DNA of 64,000 bases, taken from assembly GCA_021810505.1 (NCBI GenBank), contig JAJZIR010000010.1, positions 1 through 64,000 of the forward strand. Direction: 5' to 3'. Positions within the stretch are counted from its first letter, which is position 1. Each line of letters opens with the position of its first letter. This document shows positions 16,408 through 25,759 of this stretch, in pieces. The DNA comes from a bacterium (lineage in GTDB: Bacteria; Deinococcota; Deinococci; Deinococcales; Deinococcaceae). The position numbers and the translations under genes are program-made. Below the pieces are notes generated by a model. That model searched no databases. It had not been told where the DNA came from and saw nothing but the letters and a program-made list of their open reading frames with translations.

Positions 16408-18225
16408 ATGGATCAGCCGAGCATCCCGCCAGCCCTGCGATGGCCCAACCTCTGGAAGCTGGAAGTCCCTCTGCACCACGACCACACCCCCGCGTACACC
16501 GAGCGGCTCGGGGCGGTCCCAGGAGAGAGCGTGCGGCTCTGGCTGCGCAGCGACCTGCCGCTGGAGCGAGCCTGGCTGGTGGTCCGGGTGGACGGCGAGT
16601 TAGAGAATCAGCCCGCTCAGCCGGTCTCCCGTCCCGGGTTACCCGGCCACTGGTTCGAGGCCAGCCTGGAGCTCATCGAGGCGCGCAGCTACTACGCCTG
16701 GGGCTACACCCTGCAGGGCGGCGAGAGCGGCCTGCTGACCATGGCCGGCCCGGCGACGCTGCGGCCAGCCTTCCGGGAGTGGTTCCAGTACTTGGCCCTC
16801 CCCCGGGATCCCTGGCCCTGGTCGCAGGTCTTCTATCAGATCTTCCCCGACCGCTTCCGCGCCGAAGGGGAGAGCGCCGCGCAGCTCCCATGGAACCGCT
16901 CCCCACAAGCCAGCGACGGGGCGCGGCTGCGCTACGGGGGGAACCTGGCGGGAGTCCAGGCGGCGCTGGGCTACCTCAAAGACTTGGGGGTGAGCGCCCT
17001 GTGGCTCAACCCCATCTTCGTCAGCCCCAGCAACCACCGCTACGACATCAGCGATTACCTGAGCGTGGACCCCGCGCTGGGCGGCAACGCTGCTTGGGAC
17101 CATCTGATCCAGGCGGCCCATGCCGAAGGTATCCGTATCGTACTGGACGGGGTCTTCAACCATACCGGCTCCCAGCACCCCTATTTCGTGGACGCCCTGA
17201 AGAACCCCAGCAGCCCTTGGCGAGAGCTGTACAGCTGGAGAGAGCGCGCGCCCGGCTACGCCAGCTTCAAGTCGGTGGCCGGCATGCCCAAACTCAACTA
17301 CGGCTCCGAGCTCACCTACCGGCTGTTCCTCGACGGGCCGGAGGCGGTGGTGCGCCACTGGCTGCGCCGGGGTGCCGACGGATGGAGGCTGGACGTCGCC
17401 CACATGATGGGGGAAGGTGGGCACGACCGGAACAACTTGGAGGTCCACCGCCGGCTGCGCCGGGCCGCCCTGGAGGAAGCCCCTTCCTCTTACGTGTTCG
17501 GCGAGCGTTTCTTCGACGCCGAAGCTTCACTGGGCCAGGGCGGCGAGGACGCAGTGATGAACTACCACGGCTTCGGACTCCCAGTTCTGCAGTGGTTCTG
17601 CGGCCGGGATCACCACGGGCTGCAGCTCCCGCTGGGCGGGGAGGCGCTGGTCCACCTGCTGTGGGACGCCTACCACGTCCTACCGGCCCCGACTGCGCTG
17701 AGCCAGTTCAACCTGATCGAGTCCCACGACATCCCCCGAGCGCTCTACCGGCTAGGCGGGGACCGCGGGCATTTCCTGGCGGCCACCGCCTTCTTGCTGA
17801 CCTATCCAGGGGTTCCCTGCCTGTACTACGGCAGCGAGGTGGGGCTGAGCCAGGAGCGCGGCGGCTCCGACGCCCACTGCCGGGCGCCGATGCCCTGGGA
17901 CCCGGCCAGCTGGGATGGGGAGCTCCGCGCAGCGGTGCGCCAGCTCATCGCGCTGCGCCGCAGCCGGGCAGCGCTGATCCAGGGCAACCTGCGCTGGTTG
18001 GCCTTCGGCGAGGACGTGCTCGGCTACTCCAGAACCTACAGCCCAGCTACGGGTCCGGCCGAGCAGATCCTAGTCCTCATCTCCCGGAAGGAGGGGGCCC
18101 GGCTCCGTCTGCAGCTTCCGGAAGGCCTTTGGCGCAGCGCCCTGGGGAATGAGGTGTTCAGCGGCGGCCCGCAGGAACTAGAGCCCAGCGGCTTTCTGAT
18201 CCTGCTGCCGGCGGCCTCGGGCTAG
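16408..18225 (+). CDS. malZ: Maltodextrin glucosidase, GH13 (MalZ-like)
   Basis: 605 residues, the length of E. coli MalZ. An N-terminal beta domain (~1-125) precedes the barrel, beginning FYQIFPDRF at 142. GH13 regions: DGVFNH (247-252), GWRLDVAHM with nucleophile Asp329, VFGERF with acid/base Glu366 and NLIESHD with Asp441. The YYGSEVGL motif closes the barrel before a C-terminal beta domain. It removes glucose from short maltodextrins in the cytoplasm; no signal peptide is present. CTAAGGAG before the ATG sets the start. It lies 34 bases behind kbl, so co-transcription is possible. Neopullulanase/cyclomaltodextrinase activity is the main alternative. Confidence 0.85.
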   Translation: MDQPSIPPALRWPNLWKLEVPLHHDHTPAYTERLGAVPGESVRLWLRSDLPLERAWLVVRVDGELENQPAQPVSRPGLPGHWFEASLELIEARSYYAWGYTLQGGESGLLTMAGPATLRPAFREWFQYLALPRDPWPWSQVFYQIFPDRFRAEGESAAQLPWNRSPQASDGARLRYGGNLAGVQAALGYLKDLGVSALWLNPIFVSPSNHRYDISDYLSVDPALGGNAAWDHLIQAAHAEGIRIVLDGVFNHTGSQHPYFVDALKNPSSPWRELYSWRERAPGYASFKSVAGMPKLNYGSELTYRLFLDGPEAVVRHWLRRGADGWRLDVAHMMGEGGHDRNNLEVHRRLRRAALEEAPSSYVFGERFFDAEASLGQGGEDAVMNYHGFGLPVLQWFCGRDHHGLQLPLGGEALVHLLWDAYHVLPAPTALSQFNLIESHDIPRALYRLGGDRGHFLAATAFLLTYPGVPCLYYGSEVGLSQERGGSDAHCRAPMPWDPASWDGELRAAVRQLIALRRSRAALIQGNLRWLAFGEDVLGYSRTYSPATGPAEQILVLISRKEGARLRLQLPEGLWRSALGNEVFSGGPQELEPSGFLILLPAASG

Positions 18226-18243
18226 CCGGCCTCCGCCGAGGGC

Positions 18244-19326
18244 TCAGGCCTCGGGGACAGCGGCCTCGGCAAAGGTGCGCATGCCGCGCAAGGTCGCGGC
18301 GGCGGCCAAGTGGATCTGCGCGGCCAACAAACCACCCGTGCCCTCTCCCAAGCGCAGCCCCAGCTCGAACAGGGGCTCCAACCCCAGCGCGTCTAACTGG
18401 GCACGGTGGCCGATCTCGGCGCACAGGCCGGCCGGCAGGAGGTAGCCGGAGACCTCGGGCCGGAGCTCCCTGGCGATCAGCGCCGCAGCCCCCTCGACGA
18501 AGCCGTCCACGATCACGCCCAAGCGCAGCGCGGCGCCCTGCAGGATCACACCCACCATCGCCGCGATCTCGAAGCCGCCCAAGTCCGCCAAGGTCTCCAA
18601 GGGGCTCAGCGGTTCAGGGCCCCGGCGGTCCAGCGCCCGCTGCACCACCTCCCGCTTGCGCAGCAAAGTCAGGTCGTCGATTCCAGTTCCCCTGCCGGTC
18701 ACCTGGCGGACCGGCAGGTGCAGGCAGCGCGCGGTCAGCGCGCTGGCCGAGGTGGTGTTGCCGATCCCCAGCTCGGCCGGTACCAGCAGGCCGGCGCCCT
18801 CTGCCCCGGCCCGCTGGGCCAGCTCGGCTCCGGCCAGCAGCAGGGCCAGCGCCTCGCCCACCGCCATAGCCGGGCCCAGGCTCAGGTCATCCGTCCCCCG
18901 CCGGACGGCGGCCCGGACCAGCGCCGGGTGCAGCGGCAACTCAGCGCGGACCCCGGCGTCCATGGGGTAGAGCCGGGCCCCGAACTGCTCGGCCATCGCG
19001 CAGATGGCCGCCCCGCCCGGCCCGCTCTCGGTGGGCAACAGGTTGCGCACCATCGCGGCGGTCACCTCGGCCGGGTAAGCGCTGACCCCCTGCGCGGCCA
19101 CGCCGTGGTCAGCGGCGGCCAGGATCACCGCCACGCCGCGGGGATCAGGTCGCTCGCTGCCGAAGATCCCGGCTAGGCGCAGGCTGAGCTGCTCCAGCCG
19201 GCCCAGAGAGCCGGGCGGCTTGGTCAGCGTAGCCTGGCGTTCGACCGCCCTCTGGACCGCAGCCTGGTCGGTGGGCTGGACTGCGGCGATCAGCCGGTCG
19301 AAGCGGTCAAAGGCGTCTTCTTTCAA
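18244..19326 (-). CDS. cobT: Nicotinate-nucleotide-dimethylbenzimidazole phosphoribosyltransferase
   Basis: 360 residues. It makes alpha-ribazole phosphate for the lower loop of cobalamin. Landmarks are TKPPGSLGRLE near the start, ADHGVAAQGVSAYP, ELGIGNTT, TGRGTG and the DGFVEGAAAL segment that carries the catalytic Glu. The frame is open another ~90 codons upstream through cobU, but TTG 19326 follows AGGAGGAGAGACC and overlaps the cobU stop (TTGA). It is last in the cobalamin operon and its end is convergent with malZ 18 bases away. Confidence 0.93.
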   Translation of the reverse strand: MKEDAFDRFDRLIAAVQPTDQAAVQRAVERQATLTKPPGSLGRLEQLSLRLAGIFGSERPDPRGVAVILAAADHGVAAQGVSAYPAEVTAAMVRNLLPTESGPGGAAICAMAEQFGARLYPMDAGVRAELPLHPALVRAAVRRGTDDLSLGPAMAVGEALALLLAGAELAQRAGAEGAGLLVPAELGIGNTTSASALTARCLHLPVRQVTGRGTGIDDLTLLRKREVVQRALDRRGPEPLSPLETLADLGGFEIAAMVGVILQGAALRLGVIVDGFVEGAAALIARELRPEVSGYLLPAGLCAEIGHRAQLDALGLEPLFELGLRLGEGTGGLLAAQIHLAAAATLRGMRTFAEAAVPEA

Positions 19327-19838
19327 GGTCTCTCCTCCTGGGGGGTGGGCTTGAGCGGCAGGGCCAAGCCGGCCGCCATCAGATAGACCTGCTCGGCTTG
19401 CGCGGCTAGGTGTTGGTTGGCCAGGCCCAGCAGGTCGCGGTAGCGGCGGGCCAGCGGCGAGGCGGGGACCACCCCCCAGCCCACCTCGTTGCTGACCACC
19501 ACCAGGCGGCAGCGGCGGCCGAGCAGGGCCAAGCGCTCCACCCGGGACAAGGTCTCCTGGTCGCTGAAACCCGCCTCGATCAGGTTGCTGACCCACAGGG
19601 TCAAGCAGTCCAGCAGGGCGCTGCCTTCCCAGCCCTCCAGGGCGGCGCAGACCTCCAAGGGAGCCTCCCGGGTCACCCAGCTGGCCGGCCTAGCCGCCCG
19701 GTGGACAGCGATGCGCGCGGCCATCTCGGTGTCCCTAGCTTCAGCGGTGGCCACCATCAAGGCCCGGCCCGGCCCGAGCAGCGACTGGGCGAAGCGCGAC
19801 TTGCCGCAGCGGACCCCTCCGGTGATCAGGGTCAGCAC
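19323..19838 (-). CDS. cobU: Adenosylcobinamide kinase / guanylyltransferase
   Basis: 171 residues. P-loop ITGGVRCGKSRFAQ at the N-terminus (most relatives have RSGKS, so Cys replaces Ser), the DCLTLWVSNL segment, and VVVSNEVGWGVVP near 115-128. It phosphorylates adenosylcobinamide and then adds GMP. The open frame runs on to 20570, but GTG 19838 overlaps the cobQ stop (GTGCTGA) and gives the family's normal length. The stop overlaps the cobT start. Confidence 0.92.
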   Translation of the reverse strand: MLTLITGGVRCGKSRFAQSLLGPGRALMVATAEARDTEMAARIAVHRAARPASWVTREAPLEVCAALEGWEGSALLDCLTLWVSNLIEAGFSDQETLSRVERLALLGRRCRLVVVSNEVGWGVVPASPLARRYRDLLGLANQHLAAQAEQVYLMAAGLALPLKPTPQEERP

Positions 19839-21250
19839 CGCAGGCCCTCGGTGGCCAAGCTCCAGACCCTGGGCCAGTCCAGGTGGGCGCGCACTTGGGT
19901 GGCCACCGCGTCCAGCCGGGCGTCCAGGTCCTCCTGGACCTGGACCGGTAGGCCAGCGCGCTCCAGCCAGCTGTGCAGGTAAGCGGGCGTCTCTAGGAGC
20001 CCGTGCAGGTAAGTGCCAAAAACATTGCCCTGGCGCCAGAGCAGGCCGGGGACTAAGGTTTGGACCCGGCTCCCGGGCACGGTCTCGCCGTGGTGGATCT
20101 CGTAGCCGCGCAGGGGCAGCTGGCTCAGCGGGTCGGTCAAGCTGCGCTGGCGGACCGCCTTCTGAGGGGCGAAGCTGGTAGCCAGATCGAGCAGGCCGGT
20201 CCCCTGGGCTTCTCCCCCGCCCCCTTCGACCCCCCAAGGATCGGTGATGGGTCCGCCCAGCATCTGCATGCCGCCGCAGATCCCCAGCACCGGCAGGCCG
20301 GCCTGGGCCGCGCGGGCGATCGCCGCAGCCAGCCCGGTCGCGCGCAGCCAGTCCAGGTCGGCCAGAGTACTCTTGCTGCCGGGAAGAATCACCCAGCTGG
20401 CCCCCTCCAGCTGGGCCGGGCGGTCCACCCAGCTGGCCAGCTGGCCCAGCGGAGCGAACTCGTCGAAATTCGACAGGTGCGGCAGGCGCACGATCGCCAC
20501 CGGACCCGGCCCGGTCGGTCGGCGCTCCAGGTCGGCGGCGTCCTCTTCGGGGAGCGGCACCGGCAACCAAGGGATCACGCCCAAGACCGGAACGCCGCTG
20601 CGGCGCTCCAGCCAGCGCGGCCCAGAACCCAGCAGCGCCGGGTCCCCGCGGAAGCGGTTGAGCAGGAAGCCCTGCACCAGCGCGCGGTCACGCTGGGGCA
20701 GGCAGGCCAAGGTGCCCAGCAGGTGGGCGAAGGCCCCGCCGCGGTCGATGTCGCAGGTCAGCAGCACCGGCGCCCTGGCCGCCTGAGCCACGCGCATGTT
20801 GGCGATGTCGCCGCGGCGCAGGTTGACCTCGGCTGGGCTCCCGGCGCCCTCCAGGATCAGCAGGTCGAAGCGGCCCTGCAACCGCTCCAGAGCGGCCTGC
20901 ACCACCGGCCACAGCCGCTCCTTGCGCCGCTGCCAAGGCAGGGCGCTGAGCTCGGGGTCTGGCCTTCCCAGCACCACCACCTGGGAGCGGCCGCCGGCTT
21001 CGGGCTTGATCAGCACTGGGTTCATGTCCACGCTGGGTTCCGCCCTGGCCGCCACAGCCTGCAGCAGCTGGGCGCGGCCGATCTCCAGACCCGGACGGAC
21101 TACCCCGGCGTTGTTGCTCATATTTTGCGCCTTGAAGGGGGCCACCCGCAGGCCGGCGTCCGAGAAGGCCCGCAACAGGGCGGCCACCAGGTAGCTCTTA
21201 CCCGCTCCGCTGCTGGTGCCCTGCACCATCAGCGCCTTAGCCGTAAGCAC
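19832..21250 (-). CDS. cobQ: Adenosylcobyric acid synthase, glutamine-hydrolysing
   Basis: 472 residues. N-terminal dethiobiotin-synthetase-like domain with ALMVQGTSSGAGKS and KAQNMSNNAGV; C-terminal class I amidotransferase-like domain with nucleophile Cys in GLPVLGICGGMQMLGG and HGLLETP near the end. It amidates four side chains of adenosylcobyrinic diamide. GTG 21250 starts inside the end of the upstream decarboxylase gene (14-base overlap) and the stop overlaps cobU. Confidence 0.93.
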   Translation of the reverse strand: MLTAKALMVQGTSSGAGKSYLVAALLRAFSDAGLRVAPFKAQNMSNNAGVVRPGLEIGRAQLLQAVAARAEPSVDMNPVLIKPEAGGRSQVVVLGRPDPELSALPWQRRKERLWPVVQAALERLQGRFDLLILEGAGSPAEVNLRRGDIANMRVAQAARAPVLLTCDIDRGGAFAHLLGTLACLPQRDRALVQGFLLNRFRGDPALLGSGPRWLERRSGVPVLGVIPWLPVPLPEEDAADLERRPTGPGPVAIVRLPHLSNFDEFAPLGQLASWVDRPAQLEGASWVILPGSKSTLADLDWLRATGLAAAIARAAQAGLPVLGICGGMQMLGGPITDPWGVEGGGGEAQGTGLLDLATSFAPQKAVRQRSLTDPLSQLPLRGYEIHHGETVPGSRVQTLVPGLLWRQGNVFGTYLHGLLETPAYLHSWLERAGLPVQVQEDLDARLDAVATQVRAHLDWPRVWSLATEGLRC

Positions 21251-22220
21251 CCCCCAGCGCAGCCTCCAGCAGCAAGTCGTTGTCCTGGGGCAGGCGGGCG
21301 CAGATCCTCCACCAGCCCGGCTGGCCGTAGCTGGATAGCTCGCGCAGGCCGAATCCGCTGGCCTGCAGCCGCTGGGCCCGCTGGGCGGGGAACTGCACGC
21401 TCAGGAAAGGTAAGCCGCTGTGCTGCAGCGGCCAGCGCCCAGCTAGCGCGCCAGCGATCCGCTGCGCCTCATCCCGCCAGCGCGGCAGGGTCTCGGCCAG
21501 CCAGCCCTGGGCCTCCGGGAGCGCCGACAGCGCGGCCACGGTGGGCGAGGGCAGCGGCCAAGCCGGGAGCAGGTTCTCCAGGGCAGCGACGATCTCGGGC
21601 TCCCCCAGCGCGTAGGCCATGCGCAACCCCACCGCGCCGTGGGCTTTTCCAGGGGACTGCAGGCGCAGCAGGGCCGGGTGGCTCCAGTCCGGCTCGGGCT
21701 GGGGGTGCAGGGGGGCGTAGGCCTCGTCGAGCACCAGCAGCGCGCCCGCACCCCAGCAGCGCTCCGCCAGCGCCTCCAGTTCGGCCCGGGAAATCCGCAG
21801 GCCGCTGGGGTTGTGCGGCCGGCTCAGATAGACCAGCTGAGGAATCCCCGGCCAGTCTCCCCCGGGGGCGATCACCTCCAGGGAAGCACCCTGCAGGCGC
21901 AGAGCTCGGGTCAGCTCGCCGAAGGGGGCCAGCACGCTGAGCGCTAGGCCACCCGGGGGGACGAAGGCGCGGACCGATCGGTAGAGCAGCTCGGAAGCTC
22001 CCAACCCCAAGGCGACCTGGCTCGGTTTCAGGCCGTGCAGCCAGGCCAGGCGCTCTCTGGGCAGGCCGAGGGTCCGCTCCGGGTAATCCAAATCAGCCGA
22101 AGCGCTGGCCTGAACCAGCCGCGGGTTGGGGCCGAAAGGGTTGGCGTTGACGCTGAAGTCGGGGGCTCCCCCGCCACCGTGCTGCTGGAACGGGACCTGC
22201 GGGAACAGCGGCTTAGGCAC
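21237..22220 (-). CDS. cobD: Threonine-phosphate decarboxylase, CobD/CobC aminotransferase-fold
   Basis: 327 residues. Fold I PLP enzyme that supplies aminopropanol phosphate for the cobalamin nucleotide loop. Visible features: [32 protein letters not shown], and the PLP lysine in [18 protein letters not shown] 22220 overlaps the cbiB stop (GTGCCTAA); the frame stays open upstream, but this start gives normal length. HisC is the look-alike; the cobalamin context decides. Confidence 0.85.
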   Translation of the reverse strand: MPKPLFPQVPFQQHGGGGAPDFSVNANPFGPNPRLVQASASADLDYPERTLGLPRERLAWLHGLKPSQVALGLGASELLYRSVRAFVPPGGLALSVLAPFGELTRALRLQGASLEVIAPGGDWPGIPQLVYLSRPHNPSGLRISRAELEALAERCWGAGALLVLDEAYAPLHPQPEPDWSHPALLRLQSPGKAHGAVGLRMAYALGEPEIVAALENLLPAWPLPSPTVAALSALPEAQGWLAETLPRWRDEAQRIAGALAGRWPLQHSGLPFLSVQFPAQRAQRLQASGFGLRELSSYGQPGWWRICARLPQDNDLLLEAALGGAYG

Positions 22221-23148
22221 CGCGCACCGCGCGGCGCCAGCTGAGCAGCGGCAGCAGCAGCCACAGCGTGCGCCGAGCCAGCCGCAGCGCCCTGGGCAGG
22301 TCGGAGGGGGCGGGAGCGCGGCCCGGCGCATTCAGGCAGTAGTGGCCCACCTTCTCCAAGCACAGGCCCAGCGCCCCAGCAAAGGCGCCCATGGACTGGC
22401 CGGCGTTGGGGCTCTCGGTCAGGCCGGCGTCACGGCTCCAGCAGCGCCAAGCCCCCAGAGCGTCCTCGCCGGACAGCCAGGCAGCCAAGATCACCCCCAA
22501 GGCGACCATCCGGGCCGGCGCAAAATTGGCCAGGTCGTCGGCGGTAGCCGCCACCTTTCCGGAGTACTCCAGCGCGCCGCGGTACCCCCACACCGCATCG
22601 GCGGTGTTCCAGAAACGGTAGGCGGCGGCCAGGGGAAGGCCGCCCAGGGCCTGGGCCAGCAGGGGGGCCACCACGCTGTCGCAGAGGTTCTCGGCCAGGC
22701 TCTCGATCGCCGCCCCAGCGACTTGGTCGGCGGCCAGCTGGTCGACCGGGCGGCTGACCAGGTGCCAACCCAGCAGCTCCCTGGCCCGGTCCAGCCGGCC
22801 GGCTTCCAGGGCGACCCCCACCTCGGCCACCGCCTGGAACAGCGCCCGCCTGGCCAGCAGCGTCCTCAGCAGCGCGGCCTGGCCCAGCGCGCCCGCCCAG
22901 CCGGGCAGTGCCCAGCTAAAGGCCTGAGCGGCGGCGGCGCTGAGCAGCGTCCCCAGCAGCCAGCCGAGCCCCCCTTCCAGCAGCTGCCAAGAGGGCTGGC
23001 GCGCGGTCCAGCGCTTCCGGCAGAAACCGAGATAGCGGCCCATCCAGCGCACCGGGTGCAGGGCCGGAGGCGGCTCGCCCAGCAGGTCCAGGGCCAAAGC
23101 CAAGGCCGGGACCGCGCTGGGGCGCAGGCGCAGCGGGCTAGGGCGCAC
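22213..23148 (-). CDS. cbiB: Adenosylcobinamide-phosphate synthase CbiB
   Basis: 311 residues, integral membrane. [20 protein letters not shown] at the start, the segment [16 protein letters not shown] with [13 protein letters not shown], and [17 protein letters not shown] are the conserved CbiB/CobD blocks. It attaches aminopropanol phosphate to cobyric acid. The GTG start overlaps the end of bluB by 11 bases; the stop overlaps the next gene. Confidence 0.93.
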   Translation of the reverse strand: MRPSPLRLRPSAVPALALALDLLGEPPPALHPVRWMGRYLGFCRKRWTARQPSWQLLEGGLGWLLGTLLSAAAAQAFSWALPGWAGALGQAALLRTLLARRALFQAVAEVGVALEAGRLDRARELLGWHLVSRPVDQLAADQVAGAAIESLAENLCDSVVAPLLAQALGGLPLAAAYRFWNTADAVWGYRGALEYSGKVAATADDLANFAPARMVALGVILAAWLSGEDALGAWRCWSRDAGLTESPNAGQSMGAFAGALGLCLEKVGHYCLNAPGRAPAPSDLPRALRLARRTLWLLLPLLSWRRAVRGA

Positions 23149-23785
23149 CGTTACCTTCCCAGCGGACCTGCAGGGCGCGGCGGCGCTCCCAACCCAGCGT
23201 CTCCAGGAGAGGGGCGTCCAACTTCCTGGCCGGAACCCCTAGGCACAGGTAGGCGATCAGGCGGCTGCCGCCCGGCAGTTCCAGCAAGCTGGCCGCCTCC
23301 TGGGGGTCGAGCAGGCTGACCCAGCCCACCCCCAGGCCCCGGGCAGTAGCCCGCAGCCAGAGCAGGGTGATGGCCGAGACGACGCTGTAGGCCAAGGCCT
23401 CCTCCATGCTGGTGGTGCCCAAGGTAGCTCCGGGGGGCGGGAGCAGGTACACCGCCAGGCCGACCGGGGCGTCGGTGATGGCTTCCAGCTTGAGCTGGTC
23501 GTAGCGCTCCTGCCTGGCGCCGGAGAAGCGTTCGCGCTCCCGGGCCCGGACCCGCTCGAAGGAAGAGCGCAGCCGGGCGCGCAGCTCCGGGCTGCGGACC
23601 ACAATCACACCCCAGGGCTGGCTGAGGCCCACGCTAGGGGCGTAGCGGAAGGCCTCCAGCAGGTCGGAGATGGCCTCCTTGGGGAGCGGGGTGGGCAGGA
23701 AGTGGCGGTGGTCGCGGCGGCGGCGCATGACCTGCTCCAGGGCGCGGCAGCAGAGCTCCTCCGGGAGCTCGCCCTCCGGCGGCAT
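23138..23785 (-). CDS. bluB: 5,6-dimethylbenzimidazole synthase
   Basis: 215 residues. Nitroreductase fold: [26 protein letters not shown] at the N-terminus binds FMN, followed by [34 protein letters not shown], and LGVPARKLD. BluB breaks down FMNH2 aerobically to make the lower ligand of B12, implying aerobic, self-sufficient DMB supply. ATG 23785 overlaps the cobO stop (TGATG); the open frame above it belongs to the cobO region. Confidence 0.9.
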   Translation of the reverse strand: MPPEGELPEELCCRALEQVMRRRRDHRHFLPTPLPKEAISDLLEAFRYAPSVGLSQPWGVIVVRSPELRARLRSSFERVRARERERFSGARQERYDQLKLEAITDAPVGLAVYLLPPPGATLGTTSMEEALAYSVVSAITLLWLRATARGLGVGWVSLLDPQEAASLLELPGGSRLIAYLCLGVPARKLDAPLLETLGWERRRALQVRWEGNGAP

Positions 23786-24411
23786 CAGTGCTCGATCCCG
23801 GCTTGAGCGGGGATGCCCTGATCGTAGGCGTGCTTGACCAGCGCCATCTCGGTGACGGTGTCGGCCAAGGTGATCAGCTCGGGTAGGGCGTCTCTGCCGG
23901 TGATCACCACGTGCACGGCAGCTGGGCGGGCGCGCAGCGCCGCCTCCACCTCCGCCCACTCGACCCAACCGTATTTGAGCGGGTAGGTGAACTCGTCCAA
24001 GACAATCAGGTCATAGTCGCCGGAGAGCAGGGCCTCCCGAGCCGCTCGCCAGCCCTGCAGGGCCAGGTCGGCGCTGCGCTCCAAGTCCCGGCTGCGCCAG
24101 GTAAAGCCGTCCCCCAGGCCCTGGTAGGGGATTCCCAGGCGGTCCAAGCTGCGGTGCTCACCAAATTTGGCCCGCTCGTGCTTGAGAAACTGGAACAGCC
24201 GGGTGCGCAGGCCCCGCCCGGAAGCCCGCAGCAAGAGACCCAGGGCGGCAGTGGTCTTCCCCTTACCGGCCCCGGTGTAGACCAGAACCAGGCCCCGCCG
24301 GGGACCGGCCATCTCCTTCTTGTGATGCGCCTCCCGCTGGGCGGTCAGCTCGCGCATGGCTCTCTCTCGGCGCTCTGAAGTCTCGGCCACGGTCCCCTCC
24401 CCGAACAGCAT
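23785..24411 (-). CDS. cobO: Corrinoid adenosyltransferase, CobO/BtuR type
   Basis: 208 residues. P-loop [14 protein letters not shown] (45-58), RLFQFLKHE, and [19 protein letters not shown] are typical. It transfers the adenosyl group from ATP to cobalt(I). ATG 24411 is chosen because GGGGGAGGG lies at good spacing; the frame is open to 24594 inside cobC but without a ribosome site. A 41-base gap separates it from cobC. Confidence 0.92.
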   Translation of the reverse strand: MLFGEGTVAETSERRERAMRELTAQREAHHKKEMAGPRRGLVLVYTGAGKGKTTAALGLLLRASGRGLRTRLFQFLKHERAKFGEHRSLDRLGIPYQGLGDGFTWRSRDLERSADLALQGWRAAREALLSGDYDLIVLDEFTYPLKYGWVEWAEVEAALRARPAAVHVVITGRDALPELITLADTVTEMALVKHAYDQGIPAQAGIEH

Positions 24412-24452
24412 ATCCGCAGCCCTCCCCCTGGACGGGCACAGGCTTGGGGACT

Positions 24453-25001
24453 TCAGGGACCTCGCTGCAAGAGCAGCCAATCCCCCGGAAGCAGCTGCGC
24501 GAAGCCGCCGCCGGTGAGCCGCAGGACCGCCTGGATCACGCCCCCGTGCGTGACCCACAAGGCCCTGGGGTAGCGGGGCAGCGCGTTCAGGCAAGCCCAG
24601 ACCCGGGCGTGGAAGGCCGCCCCGCTCTCCCCCCGCGGCGGACCCCCCGGGGAGGTCGGATCGGCCAGGAGGCGCAGCCAGGCCGCTGCCTCAGGGCCGT
24701 AGCTGGCCTGCGCCTGAGCCCAGGTGAGACCGGCCAGAACCCCGAAATCGGCCTCCGCCAGGCCGGGGTGGATCCGGTCTGGGGTCAACCCGAGTACCTG
24801 GCAGGTTTGCCGGGCGCGCAGCGCCGGCGAGGACCACACCCGCAGGCCGCAGATTCCGTCCCCGCCCCAGGGGAAGGCTGTGTTGCGCAGCGCCTCCCTG
24901 CCCACCGGGTCCAGCGCCGGCCCGGGGCCGGCGCTGGGGTAGCGGCCGGCCCCGGTGTCTCGGGTAGCCCCGTGCCGCAGCAGGTAGAGCTCAGCGGACA
25001 C
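24453..25001 (-). CDS. cobC: Alpha-ribazole phosphatase (histidine phosphatase family)
   Basis: 182 residues. The phosphohistidine motif LYLLRHGAT (6-14), [26 protein letters not shown], the catalytic GES segment and [13 protein letters not shown] mark the phosphoglycerate-mutase superfamily. The position between cobS and cobO makes alpha-ribazole-5'-phosphate (or cobalamin phosphate) the probable substrate. GTG start overlapping the cobS end by 11 bases. Confidence 0.85.
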   Translation of the reverse strand: MSAELYLLRHGATRDTGAGRYPSAGPGPALDPVGREALRNTAFPWGGDGICGLRVWSSPALRARQTCQVLGLTPDRIHPGLAEADFGVLAGLTWAQAQASYGPEAAAWLRLLADPTSPGGPPRGESGAAFHARVWACLNALPRYPRALWVTHGGVIQAVLRLTGGGFAQLLPGDWLLLQRGP

Positions 25002-25713
25002 GAGAGGCGGCCAGCAGGGCGGAGAGTTCGGCGAGCTCGATGACCATCCCGTAGATATCGCCGTTCAGGACGCCACCGAGGCGGCTGGCCGCCCAAGCTG
25101 AGGCGGCGGAGGTGCAGGCCAAGACCAGCAGTGCGGCCAACCAGCCGCCCGGCAACCAGAGCACCGGCAGGGCCAGCAGGACCGCCAACCACCACCAGCC
25201 GGGGCGGGACCGGGCCGAGAGCGAGCTGTCTCCCAGCGCAGGGTAACGCATCGGCCAGAGCACCGCCAGCCTGGCCAGGACAGCGGCCTGGACGGGGGCC
25301 CAGAGCGCCACGGAGTCCAGCAGGCTCCACTTGAGCAGCAGCGCAGCGGCGCCTACCCCCAGAGCAAAAGCGCCCAGGTGCAGGTCCTTCAGGATGGCCC
25401 GGCGGGCAGCGGGGGGCCTAGCTGCCAGCAGCGCGTCGGCGCTGTCGACTAATCCGTCGAAATGCAGCAGGCCGCTGAGAGCCAACCAGGCGGCCAGGGC
25501 CAGCGCCGCCGCTACTGGGCGGGGCAGACCCAACCAGCCGGCTACCCCCAGAGCGGCCGAGCTACCCAGGCCGATCAGGTAGCCGGCCAGCGGGTAGAAA
25601 CCGCTGGCCCTGGAGAAGTCCTGGGCACTCGGCAAAGGAACCTGCGGGACGGGCAAGGTGGTCATCAGGCTGAGCGCCAGCCACAGTGGGCGCAGGGGGT
25701 GGCGGTCGGGCAC
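24991..25713 (-). CDS. cobS: Cobalamin (5'-phosphate) synthase
   Basis: 240 residues, six to seven membrane segments. GFYPLAGYLIG, LLHFDGLVDSADALL and RRAILKDLHLGAFALG are the conserved blocks; RLAVLWPMRYPALGD follows. It joins adenosylcobinamide-GDP and alpha-ribazole in the membrane. It is the first gene of the nine-gene cobalamin operon. GTG 25713 is only 46 bases from the divergent foldase gene, leaving no room for a cobalamin riboswitch. Confidence 0.92.
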   Translation of the reverse strand: MPDRHPLRPLWLALSLMTTLPVPQVPLPSAQDFSRASGFYPLAGYLIGLGSSAALGVAGWLGLPRPVAAALALAAWLALSGLLHFDGLVDSADALLAARPPAARRAILKDLHLGAFALGVGAAALLLKWSLLDSVALWAPVQAAVLARLAVLWPMRYPALGDSSLSARSRPGWWWLAVLLALPVLWLPGGWLAALLVLACTSAASAWAASRLGGVLNGDIYGMVIELAELSALLAASRVR

Positions 25714-25747
25714 AGCTCACTCTCGCACGCCGAGGGACCGATGGGCG

Positions 25748-25753
25748 TATCCT
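25748..25753 (+). promoter_or_regulatory. -10 box of a leaderless foldase gene
   Basis: TATCCT lies exactly 6 bases before ATG 25760, so transcription should begin at or next to the A of the start codon; no Shine-Dalgarno sequence is present. This TANNNT-6-ATG layout is known for leaderless genes of Deinococcus. No good -35 is visible. Confidence 0.5.
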
Positions 25754-25759
25754 GGGACG

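Noticed and set aside
19839-20570. N-terminal extension of CobU to 415 residues
   Set aside because: The extra part is an off-frame reading of cobQ; GTG 19838 overlapping the cobQ stop gives the normal 171-residue enzyme.
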